Below, in pieces: positions 10,701 to 21,271 of a DNA stretch of 64,000 nt; the first letter of the stretch is position 1, and each line of letters starts with the position of its first letter. The notes under the pieces are model-generated. The model was not told where the DNA came from, did no database searches, and saw only the letters and a program-made list of their open reading frames with translations. The stretch lies in NCBI GenBank assembly GCA_003049485.1, contig PYST01000056.1, positions 1 through 64,000 of the forward strand, written 5' to 3'. This stretch comes from Ophioceras dolichostomum. Its lineage: Eukaryota; Ascomycota; Sordariomycetes; Magnaporthales; Ophioceraceae. The position numbers and the translations under genes were made by a program.

Positions 10701-10933
10701 TACACAGATATATACACGCACATACATTCGCAGGCATATACACACGACACCGACACTCGCACATATACGAACGCGCGCGCTTGCTTGCTTGCTTTCTGTC
10801 TCCTCTGAACTACTGACCTACCTACCATACCTTGCCTTCTACCTACCACTACTTACCTAGGCACATACCATACCTACCTACCTACTTACCTTACCTGCCT
10901 ACCTCCATCCTTCGCCAGCTACCCTCCCCCACC

Positions 10934-12037
10934 ATGGCTTACACATTCCTCTTCTCGCCTCTCGACAAGGAGGTGTGCCGGAACGCCGGCATGCTCAAGG
11001 ACCTTAACTACGTCGAGGGGACGTGCCGTGTGCACGAAGACGTCCTGCATGCCGTCAGGGACTTCTCCATGGGGGAGCGCGTCCAGCCCGACGACATGGG
11101 CAAGTTCGGGCCCGAGGGCACGCACTACTACACGATGCCTGTCGACGTCGTCTCGAAGGCGACCCTCCGCTGGGTGGGCTTCACCAAGGCCCGGGCTGAG
11201 AGGCACTGGGCGGCCTGGCCGGCGTATCGCGAGGCCGGGTTGGCTCGGTGGGCGGAGCGGGTCGCCGAGCCGGAGGCCGAGATCAAGGCCTTGATCGCGT
11301 CTAGAGCCGCAGCCGCAGCCGCAGCTGAGGCTGCTTGCGACGACGATGACTGGAATGAAGCATATCGGGAAGGGGACGAAGATGACGATGATAGGGATCA
11401 TCCATGTTGGGGTGGGGAGAAAGATGATGAGGACGATGACGAGGAGGCCCCCCAAACCAGCCACAATGACGGTGATGACGAGATCACCCGAGGCTACTAC
11501 GCCGGCTGCGATTTGTCCCGGCTGTTCCTCGAGTTCGTCCTGCAACGCGTACGGGACGTCAAGGCCGACGTCGTTCCCATCCACTCCGAGTCGGCGAAGC
11601 AACTGCCGGCCTGCTTCAGGAAACGCGGCATGACGCCTTGCCTCGTCCCGTTGTGCCTCAAATCTGGCGACATCAGCGACGAGGTTTCCAAGAATTGGCT
11701 CGGCCTCGACGGTGAGGATTGGACCGGCAGCGACTGGATCGACTGTTTCGTGTGCGCACGATACCAATGCCTCCGAAACGTACGGAGCGCATCACGAGAA
11801 CGCAGCCTGGCGATACGAGCGAAACTGAGAGCGGGACAGGAGGTGAAAGGGCTGGAGGACCCAGATTGGGACCAGGAGTCGGAGTCGGAAATGGGGCTGG
11901 AGACGCAGAAGCACTCGGAGCCGCAGACGTATAGCGTCGGCACCAAGCTATTGATCTGGATCCTCGGGGGTGCCATGACCTTTGCGTACGAGGACCGCAT
12001 CCTAGCCTGGGTTTCCTCTATCTCAACCATATTGTAA
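10934..12037 (+). CDS. Hypothetical protein with acidic centre and C-terminal hydrophobic segment
   Basis: A 367-residue intronless protein that I do not recognise. The ATG at 10934 is chosen because it has a good fungal context (CCACCATGG) and because the 34 codons upstream in frame are encoded by TACC repeats. Codon use is strongly GC-biased, which supports coding. Visible regions are a conserved-looking N-terminal half (residues 1-125) with FGPEGTHYYTMP, an Ala run, and a very acidic Asp/Glu stretch at about 135-185. A cysteine-containing region (PACFRKRGMTPCLVPLCLK) follows, and a hydrophobic C-terminus LLIWILGGAMTFAY could be a membrane anchor or a buried helix. Its 3' end is only 23 bases from that of the convergent RNA cyclase gene. 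No function is proposed. Confidence 0.75.
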   Translation: MAYTFLFSPLDKEVCRNAGMLKDLNYVEGTCRVHEDVLHAVRDFSMGERVQPDDMGKFGPEGTHYYTMPVDVVSKATLRWVGFTKARAERHWAAWPAYREAGLARWAERVAEPEAEIKALIASRAAAAAAAEAACDDDDWNEAYREGDEDDDDRDHPCWGGEKDDEDDDEEAPQTSHNDGDDEITRGYYAGCDLSRLFLEFVLQRVRDVKADVVPIHSESAKQLPACFRKRGMTPCLVPLCLKSGDISDEVSKNWLGLDGEDWTGSDWIDCFVCARYQCLRNVRSASRERSLAIRAKLRAGQEVKGLEDPDWDQESESEMGLETQKHSEPQTYSVGTKLLIWILGGAMTFAYEDRILAWVSSISTIL

Positions 12038-12060
12038 GGAACAGACGGCCAATAGGCTGT

Positions 12061-13712
12061 CTATTCCACGAGGTGAGGCACCTTCAAGCCGACGCCCTCA
12101 CAGACGCGCCCCCCATCGAACCACTTCACCCCAGGCAACAACTCCGTCGTCACCCACCGCGCCGTGGTGGTGTGCAAGCTCCCCTCGCCGAATGGCTCAT
12201 CCGTTCTATCCCTCCGCAGCTCCTCCTCGTCGCCAACGCGAAGGGCATCCAGCGCCCCGCTGAGCTCATCATCACCACCGTTGTTTCCTTCTCCTTCAGT
12301 AACATCAGCCGTCAGCACCTCCCGCCGAGGGAAGCTCGACCGCCCCTCCGCAAGGGCCTGGAAGATGACGAGTTGATCCTGGAGAAACTCGTCGACCACT
12401 CCCTTCCTCTGAACAACATCAGCGTGCAACGCCTTACACAGCTTGCGCGAGAACATCTCCGTGAAGCTGAGCGACGAATCGCTCGAGCTGCTGCTTCCAC
12501 CCGCCCCCTTCCTCCCCTTTCCCCCCTTCCCCATGCCCGCACCCTTCCCACCACCACCTGAAAACAACATAGCCCTCCCCCACAAAAGGGGACTATCCGT
12601 TTTCGCCGGCCTCGCGAATAGCATCCCAAACATGCGCGAAGGGTGTCCGCTGTCCTCTAACGGCAAAAACGTCACCTCCGCATCCGGGAACAGCACAGCG
12701 AGGTCCTTCGCGATGTACCGCGTCATCTTCTCGTGCATCGCAGCCGGACACACCAGCGTGACCGTGATGGCCTTGACAGCAAAGTCCTCCGCCGTCAACG
12801 CATCGATCCGCCTCATCCTCTGCAGCGCGTCCTCCGCACTGCCGCCGAGAGCACAACCAGGCCTGATCGGCCGAAACTTGAACCACACCTTACCATGGCC
12901 CACCGGGCCCGAGTTCCACCCCCTCCTAATCAGCCTCCTCTCGACGACGACGCCAAACCAAGTCTCCAAAGCGGGACACAACACCTGGTCGATATAATCG
13001 AAGCTGGGCGCCCACGACGCGTTCGTGCCGCCCTCGATCTCGAGCTCGATCGGCCTCTGCTGCTCTTGCTCTTCGTCGCCGTCGTCGCATCCGGCGAACA
13101 AAAGGAAGGGGAACACAGCCTGGAATATGAGCATGGAGCTCGAGGCGGCCGACTCGGCTTTGATCCTCACCACCCGGCTTTTCTCCTTCTCTTTCCCACT
13201 ACTGCCACTGCTACCCTCCCCATCATCACTGGTAGCTGGCCCTGCAGACGCAGACTCGGAGGCGGATCCCTTCGAAAGCGCCGCAACAGCATCAGCGCCA
13301 GGCCCGCGCCTGGGCTTGAACACGAGCGTATGGCTGCCGATGCTCAAGCCCTCGACTTCAGCGTTTGTGGCCCTCGCGAGAACCTCGATGGCCGAAACGT
13401 GCTGTGCCTTCAGGCCTTTTTACTCTTCAATGTCAGCGATGACTTCGCGATGAGGTCTTGTCTGGCAGCCAGCCACCACACACAAACATACACACGCCAA
13501 AAAAAATCTGTTTCGATATCTCGCAAGGGGTCTTCCAGTTACGCACCTCCACCCGGTTTCCGACTACTGCTCCCCGCCACCCGGTTCCCACGCACGTTCG
13601 TGATCCGGACGGGTTGCGAGACGACCGCCGCCAGCGCGATGGCGTTGCGGACGAGCTGGCCGCCGCCTTCGCCAGTTCTGCCGTCGAGCTCGATGGGTCT
13701 CGGTGGCTTCAT
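12061..13712 (-). CDS. RNA 3'-terminal phosphate cyclase (RtcA family)
   Basis: Converts an RNA 3'-phosphate to a 2',3'-cyclic phosphate using ATP, through a covalent enzyme-AMP intermediate. Two exons: 13547-13712 and 12061-13415, giving 506 residues. The 131-base intron has donor GTGCGT and branch site CTGAC about 12 bases from its AG. Exon 1 starts MKPPRPIELDGRTGEGGGQL, the family opening with the GEGGGQ loop, and includes ITNVRGNR. The splice restores GGGLKAQHVSAIEVL, the usual second motif. Near the C-terminus VVDEFLQDQLVIFQAL and SLHTTTARWVTTELLP match the conserved blocks, and the His in SLHT fits the adenylated catalytic His. The protein is longer than the roughly 340-370-residue bacterial and animal enzymes because of low-complexity inserts (GKGGKGRKGAGGSSSSSD and a Ser/Glu-rich segment near residue 100). 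RtcA rather than Rcl1 is favoured because the catalytic His is present. Confidence 0.9.
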
Positions 13713-14907
13713 TGTCGGTTTTGTTGTTTGAGCTTGCTAAGGCAGTTGAGCGATGATGGCTTGGGGATTCGATGTTTCGGTTGGTTTTCTGCGAATTTCA
13801 ATATGACAGCGGTGCAACTTAATTGGGTTCCAAAGCAAGCGACAGTGTGTTTTATATAGCCTCAGATTGTCGATGCACAAAACGAACGAAGATCGAAATT
13901 ATAGATGAGTCTTCGAACAACAATAAATGCTTTGGTGTGTATTTGAAAGTGTTGAAACTGATGCACGCTGGGAGCGGTTGGTCCCGAATGTTGAAGGGGG
14001 CTGAGCCAAAGCCTGGACCCCCGAGCCTCAGCCCTCGTGAGTCACCCGGCAGGCACTCTCTATCCAACAATTGAGCCATTGTGATTGATAAATCAAAAGC
14101 ATTCCCCAAAGCCCCAGGAGCCGGTTTGCCTGTGGCGTGACGCCGAGCTGATAGTTACCGCAGAATCGATGAACGAAATTGCCCCCAATGTCCCAATCGA
14201 AGTCCTACCAGCCGTGTAGAGCCAGCGGGTTTGGCGGGTCAAGGGGGATAGAGTCCCAACTAGCAGGGCCCGTAGGCGGGGAGGCGGAGAGGTGGGGCCG
14301 CCGTGGTGCTGTATCGGCACGACCCAGGAGCCCAGGCGAGGTCTTGGAGCCAAACGGCAGGACCCCTTATCGCTGTGAAGCCTTCAAGCGTTCTTTTTGC
14401 TTCTTCTAACACCGCAAGCTCCGTGCGAAAGGACGTCCGAGCATTGGCACCTGTGGGGTGCAGCCATGGCGGATGAAGCGGATAGAGTGGAAGGGAAAAG
14501 TAGTGATTGACCTGTGACGTCATGAATTAGCTCCTGACGATGATGACCGACCAACCCCACGATGCACGATGCCAGATTCCCACGCGGGACAGGCGGCCAC
14601 CACGACGTTCGACAATTCGAGGGAGGTCTTTCTGCTCTGCTTGGTTCATCAAAACTTCAATTAAGGGTATAATGAGATACTTCATGCTTCGTAAATCCAA
14701 ATTTCAATCTTGTCGTTCCTGCATCTCGCAACACGCTCAGCGTCCGTCACATGCCCGCCACCCATCCTCATCAATGCATGCAAAACCATGTCCGCACTCC
14801 TGGTATCTGTTCATGTCTCTCCCAGTCGTACCAAATACGTTGCACCCACATCCCCCCACTCTCCCTCTTTCTCTCTCTGCCTCGAAGTAGCTATCTCGGG
14901 TAGCTTC
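13713..14907. other. Spacer with a tRNA-like relic
   Basis: No gene. On the minus strand around 14005-14090, GGCTCAATTGTTGGATAGAG resembles a tRNA D-arm, but the expected T-loop TTCGA is missing, so it is at most a decayed tRNA or SINE head. Confidence 0.35.
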
Positions 14908-15495
14908 TTAGACGCGGGTGGTGGTGTGTCGGGTGCGGTGGGTGGAGGTCGGGATGAAGAAGCTCTCGGTGATGAGGGCCAAGACGATGAAGAAGCTGTG
15001 CGAAAGGATAAAGAGAAAACAGATATGTTAGCATAGAGTTGACCATAAAGCCACCGATCACCAGCGACAACAGCGTGGCGTCAGGAGAACAAGCGTGCGT
15101 GCACCCCAGGTTAAAACTCACAAAGCGAGGAAGTTGAACGCAATAACGGTGTGTTTATAAGCGCACCGCCCCCAAGGCCACGTCCAGTTGCACGTCTCCT
15201 CGGCCCAGTCGTCGATGGACACGACGGTGCTCGCGAGCCACAGGAAGCTGAACGAGAGCGTCACGAGCGGCAGGTGGCGGCGCAGGCCGAAGACGTCGCG
15301 GAGGCTGAAGAAGAGCACGACGGGCCAGATCGCGACGGTCAGGACGGCCACGACTAGCTGGTACACGAGGTGGCGGCCCCCGTCGCTGTCGGTCATGGAC
15401 TTGAACCACGCCGTGATGCCCAGCACGATCACGGCGAAGACCCAGACGGCCGCGTGCAGGAGCGGCGAGGCGGAGCCGTGCCAGGAGTCGGGCAT
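14908..15495 (-). CDS. MARVEL-like four-helix membrane protein
   Basis: Two exons: 15122-15495 and 14908-14995, separated by a 126-base intron (donor GTGAGT, acceptor TTCGCACAG), giving 153 residues. Four hydrophobic stretches are visible: LLHAAVWVFAVIVLGITAWF; VYQLVVAVLTVAIWPVVLFF; LPLVTLSFSFLWLASTVVSI; and one completed by splicing, IAFNFLAFFIVLALITESFF. Between helices three and four is a W/C-rich loop (CNWTWPWGRCAYKH). A short protein with four helices and this loop is what fungal MARVEL-domain proteins look like. They are usually linked to membrane apposition, secretion or eisosome-like domains. The family call rests on architecture rather than a unique motif, so a related tetraspan family is possible. 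The promoter side has GGTAAGGTAGGTA repeats. Confidence 0.72.
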
Positions 15496-16938
15496 TTTGA
15501 CGACGCTAGGTAAGGTAAGGTAGGTGGTAAGGTAAGGTAGGTAGCTTTGAGTGGAAGAGTAAGGTGGGTTGGGTGGAAAGGCAGGGTGGGTTGTTGTGTT
15601 GTGGAAGACTGCGTGCGTCCTGGTGGTGCTGGGCGTCGGGGTTGGGAGATTCGAGGTGAGAGGGCCGACAGAGAGGAGGGTGTTTTGTTTGGGGTTGGCG
15701 AGGTGTTTATAAGCTGCTGCTTCCTAGCTCCAGGTTCGGCAACGACCTCAGGTTGAGGTGGTAGTTATGACCCAGGGTCTGCAATGTAAATGTATTGTAA
15801 TGTGCTTCGTACTGTATTCAGTGCAGCGGTACCTCCCTCGGACTGCTCAATACGGCGAGGAAACACAGACTGGTATGCTCCAAAATAAAGTGCAGAATAC
15901 AACCCAATACAATACGTTACAGGCACAAGTAGCTGGGCTCTAGGTAGCTGGGCTCTGGACTTACAAGTTGCTGCCCAAGATGCAGCGATCGACAAGGTCT
16001 CTGATATCACCACCTCCATAGAAACAGAGCTGGTGTGGGGCCCTCAGTGACACAAGTGCCGTTCCGGAGCAGACGCACCGCTTCCCAAAGCTTCCTTGCT
16101 TCTCCCATCAGCCAACCAGCTTCGCATGCCGTGGCCAGCAGACGTGAAAAAGAAAGGCGCAACTAGCTGATATCCATCGCCGAGCTGACAGGAAACAGGG
16201 AGGTGCAGGTAGGGAGTGCTGGTCATGCGGAGTGACGTCCATCCGGTTTTCCCTGGTGTTAAGGTTGATGCAAGCGGGCAAGCGCGGGGTGGGAAGTCTG
16301 TGAGCGTTGCCGATTTGTCCGTGGTTCTGGGACGTTTGGGTGAAGAAGACGTCATTGGCGTTACTAACAGCTTTAACAGATCTCGTTCTGTCTTTCCTCT
16401 TGTCTTCCTTGCTCTCCTTAGAGATCAGATCAACCGGCCAATAGGATGTTAGCCAAGCTGTCAGATGATGATGATCGATGGAATCTGCTGATGAGCTGTA
16501 GCTGCTGCACGAATCCACCCCCATCACATTTCTAATCCATCCATTCCAGCCTTGGTTTTTGGGAAAGAAGGATCGGATTTTTAAGGAGCGTGATGATGTT
16601 TAATTATCGAAGAGCATTACCAAAGGAATGTAGAGAAGCGAACTAATTAAGGCAAAGCAAGAAAAGAAAAAAGGATAAAAAAGAAACGCCAGTCTACTCT
16701 TCCCTCATTTTCGTTGTCTATGCCAGAAAATCATTACCATCTTTACCAATCAGCATCAAAAGAAGAACAACAAACAAACAAACCGAAAATGCCACCACCC
16801 TAAGCCCGACGCTATGCAGCTCTATGCGCCTATCTATCCTTGGAACACCGGCTAGAAACCACTAAAAACCGAAAAGGAAGCAAAGAAGACACCGGACCAC
16901 AAAAAAAAAGCTAGCCCCCTCCCTAGAGGTCGGAGGGT
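15496..16938. other. Spacer with a MITE-like element
   Basis: No gene found. It contains the TIR element listed at 15772-15923 and a duplicated TAGCTGGGCTCT right after it (about 15930 and 15944). The 16.5-16.9 kb part is A-rich and probably the 3' flank of the four-repeat secreted protein. Confidence 0.45.
15772..15923. mobile_element. MITE-like element, copy A
   Basis: The left end CAGGGTCTGCAATGTA followed by AATGTATTGTAATG resembles the ends of the elements at 52.1 and 56.2 kb. The right end, read on the other strand, is GCCTGTAACGTATTGTATTG, an imperfect inverted copy. There is no ORF inside. The interior differs more from the other two copies, so this may be a divergent subfamily. Confidence 0.4.
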
Positions 16939-17829
16939 TTAGTACGAAACCTCGATGACGGCCTCGCAGGTCCGGGGGTAAAAGTCGGGGCACCACGCCT
17001 TGTCACACGGGTCGGACGTGCAGTAGCCCTTGAAGCCGTTGGATGCGCACACGTAGTAGGCGCCGGAACCAGGGCACACCTCGGCGTGGGCGGTCGGGGT
17101 GTGCGAGGCCGAGGTGGTGCTGGTGCTGGTGCTAGTGCTGGTAGTGCTGCTGCTGTAGCTGTCTCCGCCGGGACCGGACGGGACCTTCTTCTCGCAGGTG
17201 TTGGGCAGGAAGTCCGGGCACCAGGCCTTGTCGCACGGGTCCGAGGAGCAGTACCCCTTGAATCCGTTGTTGTAGCACGTGTAGTAGGCGCCGGTGCCGG
17301 CGCACTCGGCCTTCACCTGAGTGTTTGGCGTGTACGTCGAAGGCGGCGTGGTAGTGGTGGTGCTGGTGTACGTGCTGGTGCTGGAGGTCGTCGGGGCCCA
17401 GTTGTGCTTCTTCTCGCAAGAGTAAGGCTCAAAGTCCGGGCACCAAGCCTTGTCGCAGGGATCCGAAGAGCAGTAGCCCTTAAACCCGTTGTTGTAGCAC
17501 GTGTAGTAGGCGCCGGTGCCGGGGCAGACCTGGTTGGGAACAGGGGAGGGGCTTGGCGTCGGGGTCGGAGTCGGAGTCGGGGTCGGAGTGGTGGTGGATG
17601 TCTGCCACTCATGCTTCGCGACGCACGAGTACGGCTCGAAGTCGGGACACCACGTCTTGTCGCAGGGGTCCGACGAGCAGTAGCCCCTGAACCCGTTGTT
17701 GTAGCACACGTAGTATGCGCCGACGCCGCTGGAGGCACGTGGGCATTCGCTTTGGCGCTTCTCGGTGGCCGGGGCTGCGGCGGTGAGGGCCGCAGCGGAG
17801 AGGATGGAGAAGATAGTAGTGGCGTGCAT
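16939..17829 (-). CDS. Secreted protein with four six-cysteine modules
   Basis: A 296-residue intronless protein. The N-terminus is a signal peptide (MHATTIFSILSAAALTAAAP) followed by TEKRQ, a likely Kex2 site. Four modules of about 38 residues follow. Each has the pattern G-x-G-A-Y-Y-x-C, then NGF(K/R)GYC(S/T)SDPCDK, then WCPDF and a final Cys, for six cysteines per module. Modules are joined by linkers of Thr/Pro or Ser/Thr, one of them a TPTPTPTPTPTP run, that are probably O-glycosylated. The CS.DPC....CPD core is frequent in small secreted fungal proteins, alone or as a domain; its function is not established as far as I know. Modules 2 and 3 are nearly identical at the protein level, pointing to recent internal duplication. 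Likely a wall-associated or secreted protein. Confidence 0.85.
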   Translation of the reverse strand: MHATTIFSILSAAALTAAAPATEKRQSECPRASSGVGAYYVCYNNGFRGYCSSDPCDKTWCPDFEPYSCVAKHEWQTSTTTPTPTPTPTPTPSPSPVPNQVCPGTGAYYTCYNNGFKGYCSSDPCDKAWCPDFEPYSCEKKHNWAPTTSSTSTYTSTTTTTPPSTYTPNTQVKAECAGTGAYYTCYNNGFKGYCSSDPCDKAWCPDFLPNTCEKKVPSGPGGDSYSSSTTSTSTSTSTTSASHTPTAHAEVCPGSGAYYVCASNGFKGYCTSDPCDKAWCPDFYPRTCEAVIEVSY

Positions 17830-20800
17830 GGTTTTTTTTTGTTTGTTTTTTGTACTTTGTTGGCTGAAGATGGAAGTAGATGGATGATAAAACTGGAAGG
17901 GATGCTGATGAAGACGAAGACGAAGAAGCGAAGGTTACAAGGAAAACCGACTGAGAAGAAGAGCAAGAAGAGACGAAGACAAGATGACCTGACAAAGGAA
18001 ATAAGGAAATAAGGAAAAGAAAAAGGAAAAGAAAATAGGAAATTGGATTTTTTTTCTGTTGTTGTTGTTCTGGTGACGAGAGAGAACATTTAGGTATCTT
18101 GAACGGGGGTAACGGTCTCTTCTTATACACGGTCGACATATTCGAAAAAGGCCGATTTTCACCACCAGTCCATGAATCGACCAATTTCCTGCCTCTCAAG
18201 TCAGTCTGCGCAAATCGGGCGAAGAGAAACGCTTGCATGTGAGTTGTCTCAATATCGAGGCTCCGCTAGTGATGATGGTGGTGGTGGCCGAACTCCATCA
18301 CAAGCATCACAGCCCTCCTCTGGGCCTCGAGCAAATCTAGCAATACGCCAACGCTATTGATCGGGGTCGCTAGCAGATCAGGGCTGAACTGAACGGACCT
18401 TTCGCGGGCCGGTTGTAGCGCCCTCACATAACCGTGTATCGGTGAGGGTTCAGCTGTAATCAGTGCATTAGCCGCCAAGCCAATGGCGTGGCTAGTTTGT
18501 GCCTTCGCTCCCCAGCACTGCCTCAGCCCTACCCACCCGTACATCGAGCTACTGCACGTCAAGAGGCCTCGCTTAGAGGCCGCGAAGGGATGATAAACAG
18601 ATAACAGGCGCTAATAGGAGGGCTTGGTCGCTGTGTTTGCACAAGCCTCGACCTGGTTTCGTTTCTTCTCCCTTGCTACTAACCGGCAGAAAAGAATGGC
18701 TTCTCGCTCAATGCATGCATGCAACACATGCAGTTGGCGAGACCTCCTTCCAAGACCTTAGGCACCAAGGCCAACCAACACTAAGGAAACTTTATAGCGG
18801 TTCACTTATAGCTTTCCCTAGCCGCGGTTTCCGGCCGGCCCGGACCCCAAAGGCGCTGCCGTTCGGCGTTTGCGGCTGATCAAAGCGTCGACCTGGTGTC
18901 TTTCACGCGTCTTGGCATCAAATATAACCACATCGAGGAGCTCAAACATGTGATAACCAACTCTTACTTTCATCTACTGTGTAGACGCTGCTCCTCGGAG
19001 AACTGTTCCCTTGCCCTGATGTCAGGATAGCGAGTGAGATCCTAGTGCTATAGCGGCCTTTTGGTCACCCGAGGAGACAATAGTCGTTGACTACAAACGA
19101 CGCTATCTGTCACTTCGCCCTAGTGACCAACGCGCTGCCACAAGTTCGATAGACATCTACTAAGAGACTATACCAAGCCATCCTCTCATGCACAGTTCCA
19201 CTTATCTTCTCCCTCTCCAATCGCGGCCCAGCTTGATGCCATACTATCTATAACTACGCTAGAGACAAGCCAGAAGATATTTCAAGGAGGGGGCATGCCA
19301 GCAAGAGTAGATCATGGAAAAGATCACGAGCAGCTGCCGCTTCTCCTTGACCAGGAGCTGCAGAGGGGACCTCGAGGACGACCCATCTCGACAGGTTGCG
19401 TGGGAAGTTGGGGGCATTCACATCTATGATGATTATGAACCGGCAGTGGTTGCCAGCAGGGAGAAATGTGTGCAGACAGAGCTCGCACTCCTCTCTCCTC
19501 GAGGCCTCTCTTCCACGAAAATGGTCATGAGCGCCAAGCACCCCATGTACTTTAGTCCCAGCCGTAAACTAACTTAGTAGTCAGGAGGACGGAAAAAACC
19601 ACACACTAGCAAGTGCTAGACGGCGATGTTTGTGGAGACTGAGCCACGAAGGAGCCTTCAGAGTTGAAGGGAGGAGGGTCGTGATCAAGTGAGCTGCCAG
19701 TCACCGCTTATTCTCTCTGCTTCGACAGACGGTCTTGCTACTTACCTCGGTTCAAGAATCCTGATCAGAAATGGGAACAAGAATGAAGAGAGAGAGGGGG
19801 GAAAATGCATGAGATATGGACGGTGGACCGGAAGGAAAAGGACATGGGAGGGAGAGAGAGGAGAGGCAAGTGAGATAAACTTGAGAGGAGAGTCCGTGGA
19901 ATAGAAATTAACGAAGCATCGCAGGGTATATTACAGATCAGAGCAAGTTGTGTCGAACTAGGGCGTCTGATGTTTTAGAGGGACAAGACGGCCGAAATCG
20001 GCGGCCAACCGTCTAACGGAAGTTGTGACTTCTCAGGCTGTTAGTGTCCTCGAACCTGTTATCTTGCCCGCTCGCATCAGTCCAGCTACCATTCACGCTG
20101 TCTCAAGTGACTCGTGGTTGATGAAGACCTTCTTCCCTCCTTGCTTAGGGACTGGGAATGGGTGGGTGAGCCACGGGTCCACAGCCCAGCCCGCAGACCA
20201 TCATCAGTTCCGGATTCATACAGTGATATCGTAGGTTTTGTCCCCTCTCATTACCCTCCTCTCCGCGAACCCCGAGCGCCTCAAATAGTGCCAATGTTAT
20301 AAGTATACCTGCGCGGCCGAATAAACAAATATATAGCCTCTCAATCCGCAAAGACAAGAGTGGCGCTGGCTACCTTAGGTAAGAGGTAGGCGTGCCAAAA
20401 CTCTAGGGCTGGGCGATGCGCACGCAACACAGGCGCTCAGGCAGGCAGGCCGTCAGCGTCGTCAGTACACTCCTCTGATGAACGCCACGGTGCCTCACTT
20501 TGACGGTTTGCGTATTGCGATTCTTGCTTCAGCCTTACCTCTCCGTGATATGTCAAGAGGTTGTCCTCCCTGTTCCTATTTCTCGCCCATTTCCTTGACG
20601 GACATACGCGCTGGCGGCACACATCTATCATTTCCCCCAAGTCCTCTTGGATCCTTTGTCGGCCCCCAAGATCAGAGAGCTTTCAGCGACACTACTATAT
20701 GAGGCAACTTGCGGCCTGAAGGTGGGAGTGGTCGATGGGGGTAGTCATGTCATTCATGCACCGTACCGCTCAACACGAAAAGGCCAGGCAGCCGGCTGCG

Positions 20801-20922
20801 CCCCTCCTCCCTGTCGAGCTTTGTTTCTTTCCACGATATTTCATCCCCAATCCGAAGGCCATTCATCCATCCCAAGTACTCGTCTCGCCCCACCATCCCA
20901 CTTCGGTATCCAAGCTGTGACG
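17830..20922. other. Long spacer, no convincing gene
   Basis: The 17.83-18.1 kb part is the A/T-rich promoter or leader of the secreted protein. The rest has only short ORFs without motifs. One minus-strand ORF (18266-18562) ends in six His by chance and starts with TTG. Confidence 0.45.
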
Positions 20923-21255
20923 ATGTTGGTGGTCAGGCGTTGCGGCCTTTCACGGGCTGTCGCTACCGCCGTCGTGGTCATCATCATCATAATCAGCGGT
21001 AACAGCCTCACGGGGGTCGCCGCGGAAATCTCCAGACCCTCCCTGGATTCGCAGGAGTTCTACCCGCTTTACAATGCCGGTTTGGAAAACCGACTCGCGC
21101 AGTGCTGCAGGGAGCTGACCTTCCAAAATCAAGACGTGTCGAATGCCACGCTCGGCTTATGCCTGGCGCAGCACAGCGAGAGGGAATGCATTTACAGCCT
21201 TGGCTTCTGCAGCAACAGATTTCCCATCTCCTGCCTTTTGTCGAAATTGAAATAG
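20923..21255 (+). CDS. Small secreted or membrane-anchored Cys-containing protein, hypothetical
   Basis: A 110-residue ORF starting at the ATG at 20923. Residues about 12-38 form a hydrophobic segment (VATAVVVIIIIISGNSLTGV) that could be a signal peptide or anchor. The rest is a compact domain with six cysteines (QCCRELTF; LGLCLAQ; RECIYSLGFC; ISCLL) and one NAT glycosylation site. I do not recognise a family. A frame upstream of the ATG is open but shows no signal. It could also be the first exon of a longer gene running into the broken membrane-protein frame about 20 bases downstream, but I could not find a good donor. Confidence 0.42.
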   Translation: MLVVRRCGLSRAVATAVVVIIIIISGNSLTGVAAEISRPSLDSQEFYPLYNAGLENRLAQCCRELTFQNQDVSNATLGLCLAQHSERECIYSLGFCSNRFPISCLLSKLK

Positions 21256-21271
21256 AGGCGCAAAGAGGACA

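Larger units (their letters stand above)
8481..10933. other. Spacer with low-complexity tracts and a repeat array
   Basis: No gene recognised. It holds a run of 32 C (9764-9795), an undetermined base at 9888, a T/C-rich tract at about 9955-10030, a perfect decamer array (10601-10700) and TACC-rich sequence at about 10810-10900 just before the next start codon. ORFs across the decamer array are translation artefacts of the repeat. Confidence 0.6.

Noticed and set aside
10352..10849. ORFs with Cys-Met-Phe-Leu-Tyr or Tyr-Lys-Asn-Ile-Gln repeats
   Set aside because: They are translations of the decamer DNA array in different frames, and codon use follows the repeat only.
10919..11767. A 282-codon minus-strand ORF over the acidic hypothetical gene
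   Set aside because: Antisense shadow. The plus strand has the good start context and the consistent codon bias.
12733..13731. A 332-codon plus-strand ORF over the RNA cyclase gene
   Set aside because: The minus strand carries all RtcA motifs and the intron signals.
17086..18012. A 308-codon plus-strand ORF over the four-module secreted protein
   Set aside because: Antisense shadow rich in Gly, Arg, Val and Ala. The minus strand has a signal peptide and ordered cysteine modules.
18266..18562. A minus-strand ORF ending in six His, like an expression tag
   Set aside because: It begins with TTG and has no motif. The His run comes from a natural GTGATGATGGTGGTGGTG tract; no vector sequence is nearby.
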